DNA of 64,000 nucleotides from CAVXXD01 sp963765625. GTDB lineage: Bacteria; Actinomycetota; Geothermincolia; Geothermincolales; Geothermincolaceae. Below are positions 26,027-33,839 of this stretch, one piece after another; position 1 is the stretch's first letter; the number at the start of each line of letters is the position of its first letter. The notes under the pieces are model-generated. The model worked only from the letters and a program-made list of their open reading frames with translations. It was not told the origin of the DNA and made no database searches. The stretch spans positions 62,001 to 126,000 of the forward strand of contig CAVXXD010000009.1 in NCBI GenBank assembly GCA_963765625.1. The letters are read 5' to 3'. The position numbers and the translations under genes were made by a program.

Positions 26027-26419
26027 CGCCGCACCTCCCCGCCTGGTAGAGGCTGGCGGGGGCAGGCTCCACCCGGCGCGGTTCCGAGGAGAGCATCCCG
26101 GCAAGGCGCTTCCGGATCACGGATACCAGCCGCCGCCTGACCGGCGGGAAGTCGAGGAGCTTCGACTGCAGGCGGGTCATGGGCTCGTTCACGGCCAGGC
26201 GCAGGGCCAGGCCGGACCACTTCTCCACCACGCGGTTGATCTTCTCGATGGTATCCTCGCCGGCGCCGTCCATGCGCATGAGCACGTCCTCGAAGTCCAG
26301 CCCGAGGTCTTCCATGGCGCCGGTCAGCGCTTCACCCATCATCGAGGCCGTCTTGTCCAGCAACCCGTACTGTAATTCATACGCATGAAGGCGAAGGCCT
26401 TCCCGCCGTCCACGCTCAT
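26019..26419 (-). CDS. Small conserved-looking protein of unknown function, frameshifted near its start
   Basis: ATG 26417-26419, with GGGAG six bases upstream, opens M-S-V-D-G-G-K-A-F-A-F-M-R-M-N-Y-S. The sense frame for the rest of the protein is reached by one missing base near 26365-26372 (N-Y-x-Y-G-L-L-D-K-T-A-S-M-M-G-E-A-L). About 133 residues, mostly helical, with charged and amphipathic stretches (DFEDVLMRMDGAGEDTIEKINRVVEKW) and a Pro-rich end. No family is recognised. Its position between the corrinoid proteins and the flavin oxidases suggests a helper or assembly factor for that system. It overlaps the next gene by eight bases. Confidence 0.55.
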
Positions 26420-26448
26420 ATCTCGCTCCCTTCAATCCAGCAAATTCA

Positions 26449-26490
26449 ATTTGGGGTCTGACCCCAATTTTAGTCTGACCCCAATTTTAG
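26449..26490. repeat. REP-like palindromes with a 17-bp tandem repeat
   Basis: TTGGGGTCTGACCCCAA (26451-26467) is a near-perfect palindrome; the 17-mer TCTGACCCCAATTTTAG occurs twice in tandem (26457-26473 and 26474-26490). The same GGGGTC(A/T)GACCCC core forms the arms of the hairpin at 49329-49433. It sits between the corrinoid gene stop and the next start. Confidence 0.75.
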
Positions 26491-26491
26491 T

Positions 26492-27112
26492 TCAGCAGTA
26501 CTGCTCGGCCAGGTGAAGCGCCTCGGACGGGTCTTTGCCCCAGGTGTCAGCGCCGGTGTAATCAACCACCGCCTGGTTGACCGGGCCTCCCCCGATGACT
26601 ATCTTCACCCCGTCCCGCAAGCCCGCGTCCGCGAAAGCCTTCACCGTATCCTTCATGGCGTCGAAGGCGATGGTCAGCAACCCGGAGAGGTAGATCAACG
26701 GAGCCCCGGTCTCTTTGGCCTTGGCCACGAATACGGAGGGCGGCTGGTCCACCCCCAGGTCGTGCACCTCGTAGCCGTTACACCGCAGGATGGTGATGAC
26801 GATGTTCTTGCCGATGTCGTGGACGTCACCTTCCACCGTGCCCATGACGATGGTCCCCTTCTTTTCCACTGCCATGCCGGCGAGACAAGGCTCGATCAAG
26901 GCTACCGCGCCCTTGAATATCTCCCCCGACATGATCAGGTCGGGCAGGTAATACTCCTTGGCTTCGAACCGCTCACCCACCGTGGCTATGCCGGATTGCA
27001 GCTGCACCAGCAGGCCGAGGGGATCGGCGCCTCCATCAAGGCCTTCTTTCACGGCCTTCAGGACTCCGTCTTCATCCAGGTCGGCGATCAATGCCGCGAT
27101 GTCCGAACTCAT
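26492..27112 (-). CDS. Corrinoid (B12-binding) methyl-carrier protein 1
   Basis: 206 residues. N-terminal helical cap (about 1-85, with SGIATVGERFEAKEYYLPDLIMSGE), then the Rossmann B12 domain with G-D-V-H-D-I-G-K-N (DxHxxG lower-axial His), S-G-L-L and GGGPVNQAV. These are MtaC/MtbC/MttC-type proteins that shuttle methyl groups as methyl-Co between a substrate methyltransferase and a methyl acceptor. Ribosome site GGAG before ATG 27112. The tandem paralogue is five bases upstream. Two corrinoid proteins and two UroD-like proteins in one divergon suggests two parallel methyl-transfer branches. Confidence 0.92.
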   Translation of the reverse strand: MSSDIAALIADLDEDGVLKAVKEGLDGGADPLGLLVQLQSGIATVGERFEAKEYYLPDLIMSGEIFKGAVALIEPCLAGMAVEKKGTIVMGTVEGDVHDIGKNIVITILRCNGYEVHDLGVDQPPSVFVAKAKETGAPLIYLSGLLTIAFDAMKDTVKAFADAGLRDGVKIVIGGGPVNQAVVDYTGADTWGKDPSEALHLAEQYC

Positions 27113-27116
27113 GATC

Positions 27117-27758
27117 CTACTCCTTTCCCGTGAACTCCTTCACGAACTTTATGGCGTCCAAAGCGTCGTTGCTCCAGGCGTCAGCGCCCGCATATCCACA
27201 CAGTTGTCCCGAGGCCGCTCCGCCGCCCAGCATAATCTTCACCCGGTCTCGCAGGCCGGCGCGCTCGAACTCTGAGACCGTCTCCTGGATGGGTTCGTAG
27301 GCCACGGTCAGCAGCACGCTCATGCCGACCACGGCTGCCCCGCTTTCTTCCACCGCCTCCACGAAGCGGCGTGGAGTGACGCTCACTCCCAGGTCGACCA
27401 CCCCGAAACCGGAGCAGCGCAGTAGCATGGAGACGATATCCTTGCCGATGTCGTGGACATCGCCCAGGGGCGCCCCCATCACCACCAGGTTCCTGCCCTG
27501 CGCCTCTTCGGGCACGAAACACCCCGTCTCCTCAAGCAGGGCCATCACTTCCCGGAATATCTCCCCCGACATGATCAGGGCGCTGAGATAGTACTCCCGG
27601 CGCTCGTACCTCTGTCCTACCAGTTCCAGGCCTTGCCGGCAGATATCGATTATCTGCAGGGGATCCGCCCCGGAGTCGAGCATGCGGCGCGCCATCAGCA
27701 ACGCCTTTCCCTCCTCCAGATCGACCACGGCCTTCAACAACCCGTCTTCCCGTCGCAT
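27117..27758 (-). CDS. Corrinoid (B12-binding) methyl-carrier protein 2
   Basis: About 213 residues from ATG 27756-27758. Same domain layout as its neighbour: N-terminal cap with L-E-L-V-G-Q-R-Y-E-R-R-E-Y-Y-L-S-A-L-I-M-S-G-E, then G-A-P-L-G-D-V-H-D-I-G-K-D, S-V-L-L and GGGAASGQ. It differs clearly at the sequence level, so this is not a recent copy. First structural gene after the regulator (ten bases after its stop). The DxHxxG His is present, so cobalt binding should be normal. Confidence 0.92.
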   Translation of the reverse strand: MRREDGLLKAVVDLEEGKALLMARRMLDSGADPLQIIDICRQGLELVGQRYERREYYLSALIMSGEIFREVMALLEETGCFVPEEAQGRNLVVMGAPLGDVHDIGKDIVSMLLRCSGFGVVDLGVSVTPRRFVEAVEESGAAVVGMSVLLTVAYEPIQETVSEFERAGLRDRVKIMLGGGAASGQLCGYAGADAWSNDALDAIKFVKEFTGKE

Positions 27759-27771
27759 CACAACGCCCCCC

Positions 27772-28533
27772 TCACATGGCCTTCTTCAAGGAATTGAAAC
27801 TGAAGCGGTCCCCGCGCAGGATCAGCCACCCCCAGACGGTCTTCAGGTCCCCGGCGGCATAGATGAGCTGCTCCACGCAGAAGACGGGGTCTCCCGCCTG
27901 CCCGTTCAGGATACGGGCTTCCGAGGGCCGGAGAACGCTTACCGACAGGTTCAGGTCCGAACGGACCGGGGCCAGGCGTGGATGCCGAGACAGCAGGTCA
28001 GCCGTTTCGCCATGCCCCAGTTCCGCCTCCAGCAAGGGCTGGTTCTGATCGTAAAGAAGATACTTGCGGTCGAGCACCAGGGGTTCCCCGTCCCCTTCCA
28101 GGACGCGCTGAAGATAGATGACCTTCATGCCACGCTTGATGCCCAGCCGGCGCGCCGGCACCTCCGGCGCGGGTACCAGCTTGACCCCCAGCAGGCGGAC
28201 TTGCGAGTCGGCTCCCTGGGAGCGCATCTCCTCGTGAAAGTCGGGGATGAAGAAAAGGCCGCCTTCGGTCCGCGGGTTGATCACGAAAGTCCCCCGCCCC
28301 TGTTCTCCCCGGAGCAGCCCCCCTTCGGTCAACACGGAGATGGCCCGGCGCACGGTCATGCGGGAGAGGCCGAAGGTCTCACCCAGCTCACTCTCGGAAG
28401 GGATGCGCTCTCCCGGGCGCAGGGTCCCCTTGAGGATGCCCTCCTCCAGGATCTGGCTCAATTGAACGTAAGCGGGCACGAAAGAGTCCGGATCGATACG
28501 GCCCAGTCTCGTCAGCGCCCTTTCTGTCGGCAT
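27772..28533 (-). CDS. GntR-family (HutC/UTRA type) transcriptional regulator
   Basis: 253 residues. Winged-HTH at 30-95 (RIPSESELGETFGLSRMTVRRAISVLTEGGLL) and C-terminal UTRA effector-binding domain (PARRLGIKRGMKVIYLQRVLEGDGEPLVLDRKYL). UTRA regulators usually bind small metabolites and release DNA. It is the first gene of the leftward seven-gene arm and faces the rightward UroD-like genes across a 111-bp region carrying a matching palindromic operator, so it most likely controls both arms, including itself. Confidence 0.9.
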   Translation of the reverse strand: MPTERALTRLGRIDPDSFVPAYVQLSQILEEGILKGTLRPGERIPSESELGETFGLSRMTVRRAISVLTEGGLLRGEQGRGTFVINPRTEGGLFFIPDFHEEMRSQGADSQVRLLGVKLVPAPEVPARRLGIKRGMKVIYLQRVLEGDGEPLVLDRKYLLYDQNQPLLEAELGHGETADLLSRHPRLAPVRSDLNLSVSVLRPSEARILNGQAGDPVFCVEQLIYAAGDLKTVWGWLILRGDRFSFNSLKKAM

Positions 28534-28555
28534 GTGATGATTCTCTCCTTATTAC

Positions 28556-28594
28556 TTGACAACCTGAGCTTTAATTGTATATATGTATATACAA
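28556..28594 (+). promoter_or_regulatory. Divergent promoter with GntR-type operator
   Basis: TTGACA (28556-28561) and, 16 bases on, TATATA (28578-28583) make a good sigma-70 promoter for the UroD-like genes. Overlapping the -10 is a perfect palindrome TTGTATATA-TG-TATATACAA (28575-28594), of the GTATATAC type bound by HutC/YtrA-like GntR proteins. Occupancy would block the rightward promoter and probably the leftward one as well. Confidence 0.7.
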
Positions 28595-28644
28595 GTTATA
28601 GCAACGTGGCACAGGCCTGTCAAGCGCAGAAGGAGTGGTTGAGC

Positions 28645-29784
28645 ATGGCGTCCATGAGCTCAAGGGAACGCATCGATACGGCCATCGGCCTGGGAAAGCC
28701 CGACCGGGTGCCGGTAGCCCCCATGATCGACATCTTCGGTGCCCGTTACGCGGGAGTGACCCAGCACGATATGTGGTTCGACATCAAGCGCGCGAATTAC
28801 GCCTCCCTCAAGGTGCACGAAGAACTGGGGCCCATCGATGGATTCGGCATGTCCCAGGCCGGGCTGGGAAAGTTCGTCAAAGCCATGACCATCGTCCCAC
28901 CCATAATGCCGGGGGTCGACGGGGTGGACGAGAACGCCCTCTGGCAGTTCGTGGAAAAGACGGTGATGAAACCGGAAGAGTATCCGGCCCTGGCCGCGGA
29001 CCCCGACGGGTTCATGCGCGACAAGGCCATCGAGTGCCGCTCCGACCTCAACGGCAAGGCGGGCTTCTACTACAACAAGATAGTCGGGCAGCTGGAAGTG
29101 TTCAAAGTGCTCTGGTCGTGCCGGGGCCTGCGCCGCCGGGGCATCGAACCCCTCGTGGCCGCCAACATCATCCTCTTCCCCATGGAACAGATATCCACTC
29201 AGCTCCGTTCCTACACCGACTACGTCACCGACCTCTACCGTCACGGTGATGAGATGAAAAAGGCATCCCGCGCCATGCTGGAAACCTGGTTCCCCCGGTG
29301 CCTGCTAGGACCGAAGGTCTCCGGGGTCAGGCGGGCCTTCATCGGACTGACCCGCACCAGCGCCTCCCTTCTTTCGCCCAGACAGTTCGAGAAGTTCGCC
29401 CTGGAGGACCTGCTGTATCTCTGCAACTACCTCATCGACCACGACGTCACACCCCTGCTCCACTTCGACAACGACTGGACCCCTTTCCTCCACTACTTCA
29501 AGGAACTGCCCCGCGGCAAGTGCATCTGCAACCTGGACGGCACCTCCGACATCTTCGCCGCCAGAGAGATACTCGACGGCCACATGTGCATCATGGGCGA
29601 CGTACCGGCCACCCTGCTGACCCTGGCCGGTGCGGACGAGGTCGAAGCCTATTGCGAGAAATTGATAAAAGAACTGGGGTCGGAAGGCGGCTTCATCCTC
29701 TCCTCCGGCTGCGACACGCCCATTGACGCCAAAGTGGAGAACGTCAAGGCCATGCTGCAATCAGTCGGGAAGTTCATACCGTAG
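28645..29784 (+). CDS. Uroporphyrinogen-decarboxylase-like methyltransferase 1 (MtaA/CmuA type)
   Basis: 379 residues from ATG 28645 (ribosome site AAGGAG, nine bases before). TIM-barrel UroD fold (COG0407): R-E-R-I-D-T-A-I start, G-K-P-D-R-V-P-V and C-terminal D-A-K-V-E-N-V-K-A-M. Members move methyl groups between corrinoid proteins and thiols or substrates using a Zn ligated by His-x-Cys...Cys. Here the HxC becomes H-F-D (273-275) while Cys 356 (SSGCD) stays. It starts the rightward arm of the GntR divergon. Substrate and direction of transfer are unknown. It is not HemE: heme genes are absent and corrinoid partners are adjacent. Confidence 0.88.
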   Translation: MASMSSRERIDTAIGLGKPDRVPVAPMIDIFGARYAGVTQHDMWFDIKRANYASLKVHEELGPIDGFGMSQAGLGKFVKAMTIVPPIMPGVDGVDENALWQFVEKTVMKPEEYPALAADPDGFMRDKAIECRSDLNGKAGFYYNKIVGQLEVFKVLWSCRGLRRRGIEPLVAANIILFPMEQISTQLRSYTDYVTDLYRHGDEMKKASRAMLETWFPRCLLGPKVSGVRRAFIGLTRTSASLLSPRQFEKFALEDLLYLCNYLIDHDVTPLLHFDNDWTPFLHYFKELPRGKCICNLDGTSDIFAAREILDGHMCIMGDVPATLLTLAGADEVEAYCEKLIKELGSEGGFILSSGCDTPIDAKVENVKAMLQSVGKFIP

Positions 29785-29805
29785 TACCGGAAGGAGCAGA
29801 GCGAC

Positions 29806-30939
29806 ATGACCTCTATGAGCTCGAGGGAACGTATCGACACGGCCATCAGCCTGGGCAAGCCCGACCGGGTGCCGGTGGTCCCCATGATCGACAGCTTCGC
29901 AGCCCGTTACGCCGGCATCACCCAGCACGACATGCTGTTCAGCATCCGCCGCTCCGACCGGGCTTTTCTCAAGGTGCACGAAGACCTGGGCCCCATCGAC
30001 GGCTTCAACTACTCCAACGCCGGACTGGCACGGCTGATGGATTCCCTTTCCATCGTCCCCCCCATCTTCCCGGGGGTTGACGGGGTGGACAGGAACGCCC
30101 TGTGGCAGTTCCTGGAAAAGACGGTGATGCGGCCGGACGAGTACTTGTCACTGGCCGCCAACCCCAACGCCTTCATGCGCGACCGCGCCATCGAGCTGCG
30201 GTCCGGCCTTTCCGGCATGCCGGACTACTATATTAAGAAAGCCCTCGGGTTCCTCGACGGTCTAAAAGTTTTCATGTCCTGCCGGCTGTGGCGTCGCCGC
30301 GGGATAGAGCCGATGGTGGGGGCCAACAACGTCCTATTCCCCCTGGAACAGATCTCCACCCAGTTGCGTTCCTACGCCGACTTCGTAACCGACCTCTACC
30401 GCCGGGGAGACGAGGTAAAGAAGGCCTCCCACGCCATGCTCCGGACCTGGTACCCCCTCTGCCTGGTAGGGCCGTACGTCTCGGGTGTCCGGCGCGCCCT
30501 GATCGGCCTCACCCGCACCAGCGCCTCCCTGCTGTCCCCCAAACAGTTCGAGGAGTTCGCCCTGGGGGACCTGCTGGAGCTCTGCAACTATCTCATCAAG
30601 TACGGCATCACCCCCGTCCTCCACCTGGACAACGACTGGACCCCTTTCCTCCACTACTTCAAGGAACTCCCCCGCGGCAAATGCGTCTGCAACCTGGACG
30701 GCACCTCCGACATCTTCGTCGCCAGAGAAATAATGGCGGACCACATGTGCATCATGGGCGACGTGCCCGCCACCCTGCTCAAACTGGCCGGGCCGGAAGA
30801 GGTGGAGGCTTACTGTGAGAGGCTCATCACCGAGCTCGGAGCGGATGGCGGCTTCATCCTCTCCTCCGGTTGTGACGTCCCCATCGACGCCAAAGTGGAG
30901 AACGTCAAGGCCATGCTGCAGTCGGTTGGAAGGTTTTAA
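29806..30939 (+). CDS. Uroporphyrinogen-decarboxylase-like methyltransferase 2
   Basis: 377 residues, a close tandem paralogue of the upstream gene: shared start S-S-R-E-R-I-D-T-A-I, the H-L-D-N-D-W-T-P-F region (HxD instead of HxC) and end S-S-G-C-D-V-P-I. Differences are concentrated in residues 60-150 and include several in the expected substrate face, which suggests a different substrate. It starts 21 bases after the first gene (ribosome site GGAGC) and shares its transcript. Confidence 0.88.
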   Translation: MTSMSSRERIDTAISLGKPDRVPVVPMIDSFAARYAGITQHDMLFSIRRSDRAFLKVHEDLGPIDGFNYSNAGLARLMDSLSIVPPIFPGVDGVDRNALWQFLEKTVMRPDEYLSLAANPNAFMRDRAIELRSGLSGMPDYYIKKALGFLDGLKVFMSCRLWRRRGIEPMVGANNVLFPLEQISTQLRSYADFVTDLYRRGDEVKKASHAMLRTWYPLCLVGPYVSGVRRALIGLTRTSASLLSPKQFEEFALGDLLELCNYLIKYGITPVLHLDNDWTPFLHYFKELPRGKCVCNLDGTSDIFVAREIMADHMCIMGDVPATLLKLAGPEEVEAYCERLITELGADGGFILSSGCDVPIDAKVENVKAMLQSVGRF

Positions 30940-30955
30940 GAAAAGAGGGGATACC

Positions 30956-31777
30956 ATGATCTTCAGGAAGACCAAGTGGAGGTTTCTTCTGCATATGCTG
31001 CCTTTCTGGCAGCCACTCACCGACAGGTGGGCCACCGTCACCAACTGGCCGGTGGTAGGCAGAGCTTCGCAATACCTGCACAACGACAACCACTACGACG
31101 TCACCTTCATACCCGTCAACCAGGACCTGGAACAGGACGAGTCCACAGTCCTCCCCCGCCAGGTGGCCGAAGAGATGGTACGCCGCGCCGCCCACCGTGT
31201 CATCCTGCCCCTCTGCCTCTGCCGCGTCGGCTGCCGCTGCCAGCACTTCCCCATGGAGCTGGGCTGCATCTTCATGGGCGAGAGCGCCAGGCAGATAGAT
31301 CCCAGCATGGGCCGGGCCGTCTCGGTAGAAGAAGCGGTCGAGCACATCGACAAGGCTGTCCAGGCCGGCCTGGTACTGCAGATCGGCCGGGTAGACGCCG
31401 ACCCCTTCATGCTGGGGATCAAACCGGCCGACCGGGACCGTTTCCTGACCCTCTGTTTCTGCTGTCCCTGCTGCTGCGTGGCCATGCGCAACATGCCGCG
31501 CTGGGCCCCCGAGATGAAGGCGCGCATGCACGCCCTGGAGGGCTTGAGCATCGAAGTGGGCGAGGCCTGCAACGGCTGCGGACGCTGCGTCGATGCCTGT
31601 TTCGCCGGCGCCATCACTATCGAGGGCGAGCGGGCGGTCATCGGAGACACCTGCAAGGGATGCGGCATCTGTGCCTCCACCTGTTCCCGCAAAGCCGTCA
31701 CGGTGCGGGTGGAGGACGGCAACCGCATGCTCCAGGAGGCCTTCAGGCGCATCGAGCGCTACGCCGACGTCACCTGA
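30956..31777 (+). CDS. Cysteine-rich ferredoxin-like protein with two C-terminal 4Fe-4S motifs
   Basis: 273 residues from ATG 30956 (GAGGGG before it). First half has C-L-C-R-V-G-C-R-C (about residues 88-96) and mid-protein C-F-C-C-P-C-C-C; the end holds two classic motifs, C-N-G-C-G-R-C-V-D-A-C and C-K-G-C-G-I-C-A-S-T-C. The same plan, Cys-rich N half and dicluster end, occurs in the proteins at 47503 and 48471. The gene is 16 bases after the second methyltransferase, so a role in reactivating oxidised corrinoid (as RamA-type proteins do) or in electron delivery to the GlcD/CCG system fits. This is inference. Confidence 0.8.
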   Translation: MIFRKTKWRFLLHMLPFWQPLTDRWATVTNWPVVGRASQYLHNDNHYDVTFIPVNQDLEQDESTVLPRQVAEEMVRRAAHRVILPLCLCRVGCRCQHFPMELGCIFMGESARQIDPSMGRAVSVEEAVEHIDKAVQAGLVLQIGRVDADPFMLGIKPADRDRFLTLCFCCPCCCVAMRNMPRWAPEMKARMHALEGLSIEVGEACNGCGRCVDACFAGAITIEGERAVIGDTCKGCGICASTCSRKAVTVRVEDGNRMLQEAFRRIERYADVT

Positions 31778-31927
31778 CTCGGCGGCTTCAAGCGGCTTCG
31801 AGAGGATGACCGTCTCCCTTCCGCCCGCCGGTAAGCTTCCGCTTCACGGCGGGTATTCTTCTTCCCCTCTTTCGTTGTATCCTCCATGCAGTACGACGGT
31901 TCGAGGTGGGACAGAAAGGAACAGGCC

Positions 31928-32743
31928 ATGAAAGACCTCAACGGTAAGACGGTACTCATCACCGGCGCGGCCAGGGGCATGGGCAAGACGCACGCCCTTA
32001 CCTTCGCGCGCGAGGGGGCTCGAGTCATCCTCACCGACGTGGACCCGGACGAACTGGCCAGGGCCGAGGAGGAACTGCGGGCGGCGGGGCACCAGGTCCA
32101 TGCCTATCCGGTGGACATATCCAGCCGCCAGGACTGCTTCGAACTGGCCGCCCGGGTGGAGCGGGAGGTCGGGCCGGTGGACGTGCTCATCAACAATGCC
32201 GCCATCGCCTTCTCCGAGACGGTGCTCAACTCCGCCGAGAACACCGTCCGCCGCATCACTGACGTCAACTACCTGGGCCTGTTCTGGATGCTGCAGGCCT
32301 TCGTCCCTTCCATGGCCGCGCGCCGGACCGGTCACGTGGTCAACATCAGCTCCATGGCCGGCAAGATCACCACTCCCTACCTGGGGGCCTACTGCGCCAC
32401 CAAGTTCGCGGTGGTCGGGCTGACCGACACTATAAGGCAGGAACTCAGCGGCAGCGGGGTGGGATTCACCATCGTCTGCCCCGGCTACGTCAGCACCGGC
32501 ATGTTCGAGGGGGCCAAACCACCCCTCGGCTCCAAGTGGGTGGAACCTCAGAAGATCGCGGACACGGTGCTGCGTGCCGTCAAGAAGGGCCGCCGCGAGG
32601 TGTTCATGCCCCGCGGGCAGGGCTGGTTGAGCGGTTTCGTCCGCGGCATGGGGATGCCCCGGGTCAGCGACGCCATGGTGGTGATCGCCGGAGGGAAGCG
32701 TTCTTTTAAAGACCTCCGGAAAGACCGGGGCCGGCCGTTCTGA
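31928..32743 (+). CDS. Short-chain dehydrogenase/reductase 1
   Basis: 271 residues from ATG 31928. TGAARGMG cofactor loop, D at end of beta-2 (LTDVD, NAD(H) preference), NNAA, NISSMAGKI, Y-C-A-T-K and PGYVSTGMF. C-terminal region with F-M-P-R and a basic tail ending KDRGRPF. The layout is that of 17-beta-hydroxysteroid dehydrogenase 11-like SDRs, which act on hydrophobic alcohols, but the substrate cannot be read from sequence. First of three tandem paralogues. Confidence 0.88.
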   Translation: MKDLNGKTVLITGAARGMGKTHALTFAREGARVILTDVDPDELARAEEELRAAGHQVHAYPVDISSRQDCFELAARVEREVGPVDVLINNAAIAFSETVLNSAENTVRRITDVNYLGLFWMLQAFVPSMAARRTGHVVNISSMAGKITTPYLGAYCATKFAVVGLTDTIRQELSGSGVGFTIVCPGYVSTGMFEGAKPPLGSKWVEPQKIADTVLRAVKKGRREVFMPRGQGWLSGFVRGMGMPRVSDAMVVIAGGKRSFKDLRKDRGRPF

Positions 32744-32832
32744 GAAACGGCTTTACAACCAACCGCACTTCCTATAAATAATGTAGTATCATCGTCCAGT
32801 CAAAATACTTACCCAGGGAAAGGAAGTGTGCG

Positions 32833-33648
32833 ATGAAAGACCTCAAAGCAAAGACCGTGCTGATCACCGGGGCAGCCAGGGGCATGGGAAGACTCCATGC
32901 GGAGACCTTCGCCAAGGAAGGTTGCAGGGTTGTTCTGACCGACCGGGACGCGGCGGAACTGGCCAGGGCGGAAAGCGAACTGCGGGCGGCCGGGTTTGAC
33001 GTGCGGTCCTACGAACTCGACGTATCCGACTACGGCCAGTGCGTCGCGCTGGCCGCGAAAGTGGAAAAGGAAGTTGCTCCGGTGGACATTCTCATCAACA
33101 ACGCCGGCATCGTCCTGCCCGAAGCCATGCTGTCCATGAGCGCCGACGCCTACCGGCGCATCACCGACGTCAACTACCTGGGCCCGATCTGGATGATGAA
33201 GGCCTTCCTGCCCGGCATGGTCAGCCGTAAGTCCGGCCACGTGGTCAACATCGGCTCGCAGGCGGCCAAGCTGGGCCTGGCCAACCTCTCGGCCTACTGC
33301 GGCACCAAGCACGGCGTGACCGGGGCGACCGACGCCGTCCGCCAGGAGCTGATGGGCACCGGGGTCCATTTCACCCTGGTCCACCCCGGCTACGCTTCCA
33401 CCGGCATGTTCGCCGGGGCCAAGGTCCCCATCGTCACCAGCTGGCTGGACCCTCAGGACGTGGTAGACGCGGCCCTGCGCGCCGTGAAGAAGAACAAGGC
33501 CGAGGTGTTCGTGCCGCGCCTCATCTCCTGGGCCGTCGGTTTCGGCCGCGGCCTGGGCATGCCCAGGCTGGCCGACATGTTGGCCGTGGCCATGGGCGCG
33601 AAGAACTCCGCCAGCAAGATGGAGAAGGACCGGGGCCGCCCCTTTTAG
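32833..33648 (+). CDS. Short-chain dehydrogenase/reductase 2
   Basis: 271 residues, ATG 32833, close paralogue of the genes on both sides. TGAARGMG, LTDRD, INNAG, NIGSQAAKLG, Y-C-G-T-K (YxxxK) and HPGYASTGMF. NIGSQ replaces the usual NISS/NVSS but keeps the catalytic Ser. Likely promoter TTTACA (32752-32757) with TAAATA (32775-32780). Followed by a terminator, so it may form its own unit despite the tandem arrangement. Confidence 0.88.
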   Translation: MKDLKAKTVLITGAARGMGRLHAETFAKEGCRVVLTDRDAAELARAESELRAAGFDVRSYELDVSDYGQCVALAAKVEKEVAPVDILINNAGIVLPEAMLSMSADAYRRITDVNYLGPIWMMKAFLPGMVSRKSGHVVNIGSQAAKLGLANLSAYCGTKHGVTGATDAVRQELMGTGVHFTLVHPGYASTGMFAGAKVPIVTSWLDPQDVVDAALRAVKKNKAEVFVPRLISWAVGFGRGLGMPRLADMLAVAMGAKNSASKMEKDRGRPF

Positions 33649-33675
33649 AGCGCAATCCTGTCAAGCCTGGCTTCC

Positions 33676-33705
33676 AGGCCCGCCCCCACTTGAGGCGGGC
33701 CTTTT
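33676..33705 (+). terminator. Rho-independent terminator after SDR 2
   Basis: Nine-bp stem AGGCCCGCC (33676-33684) / GGCGGGCCT (33694-33702), nine-base loop, then TTTT. Separates SDR 2 from SDR 3. Confidence 0.8.
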
Positions 33706-33839
33706 CTATTACCGGCACCCTCGTTGCATAGCTTGACACCTTCCTTCTTTTGTTTGATGCTAAGTATATACGCAGTATACATAGGGGCTGTCTCGGGTTT
33801 CTTGGTGTCGGTGTCCGTGAGTTCGGAAAGGAACACGCC

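Noticed and set aside
27682..28644. Plus-strand N-terminal extension of the first UroD-like gene across the GntR gene
   Set aside because: Antisense to the regulator; ribosome site and family start place the gene at 28645.
28645..30939. HemE (heme biosynthesis uroporphyrinogen decarboxylase)
   Set aside because: Adjacent corrinoid proteins, GntR control and tandem copies fit the methyltransferase branch; no heme genes nearby.
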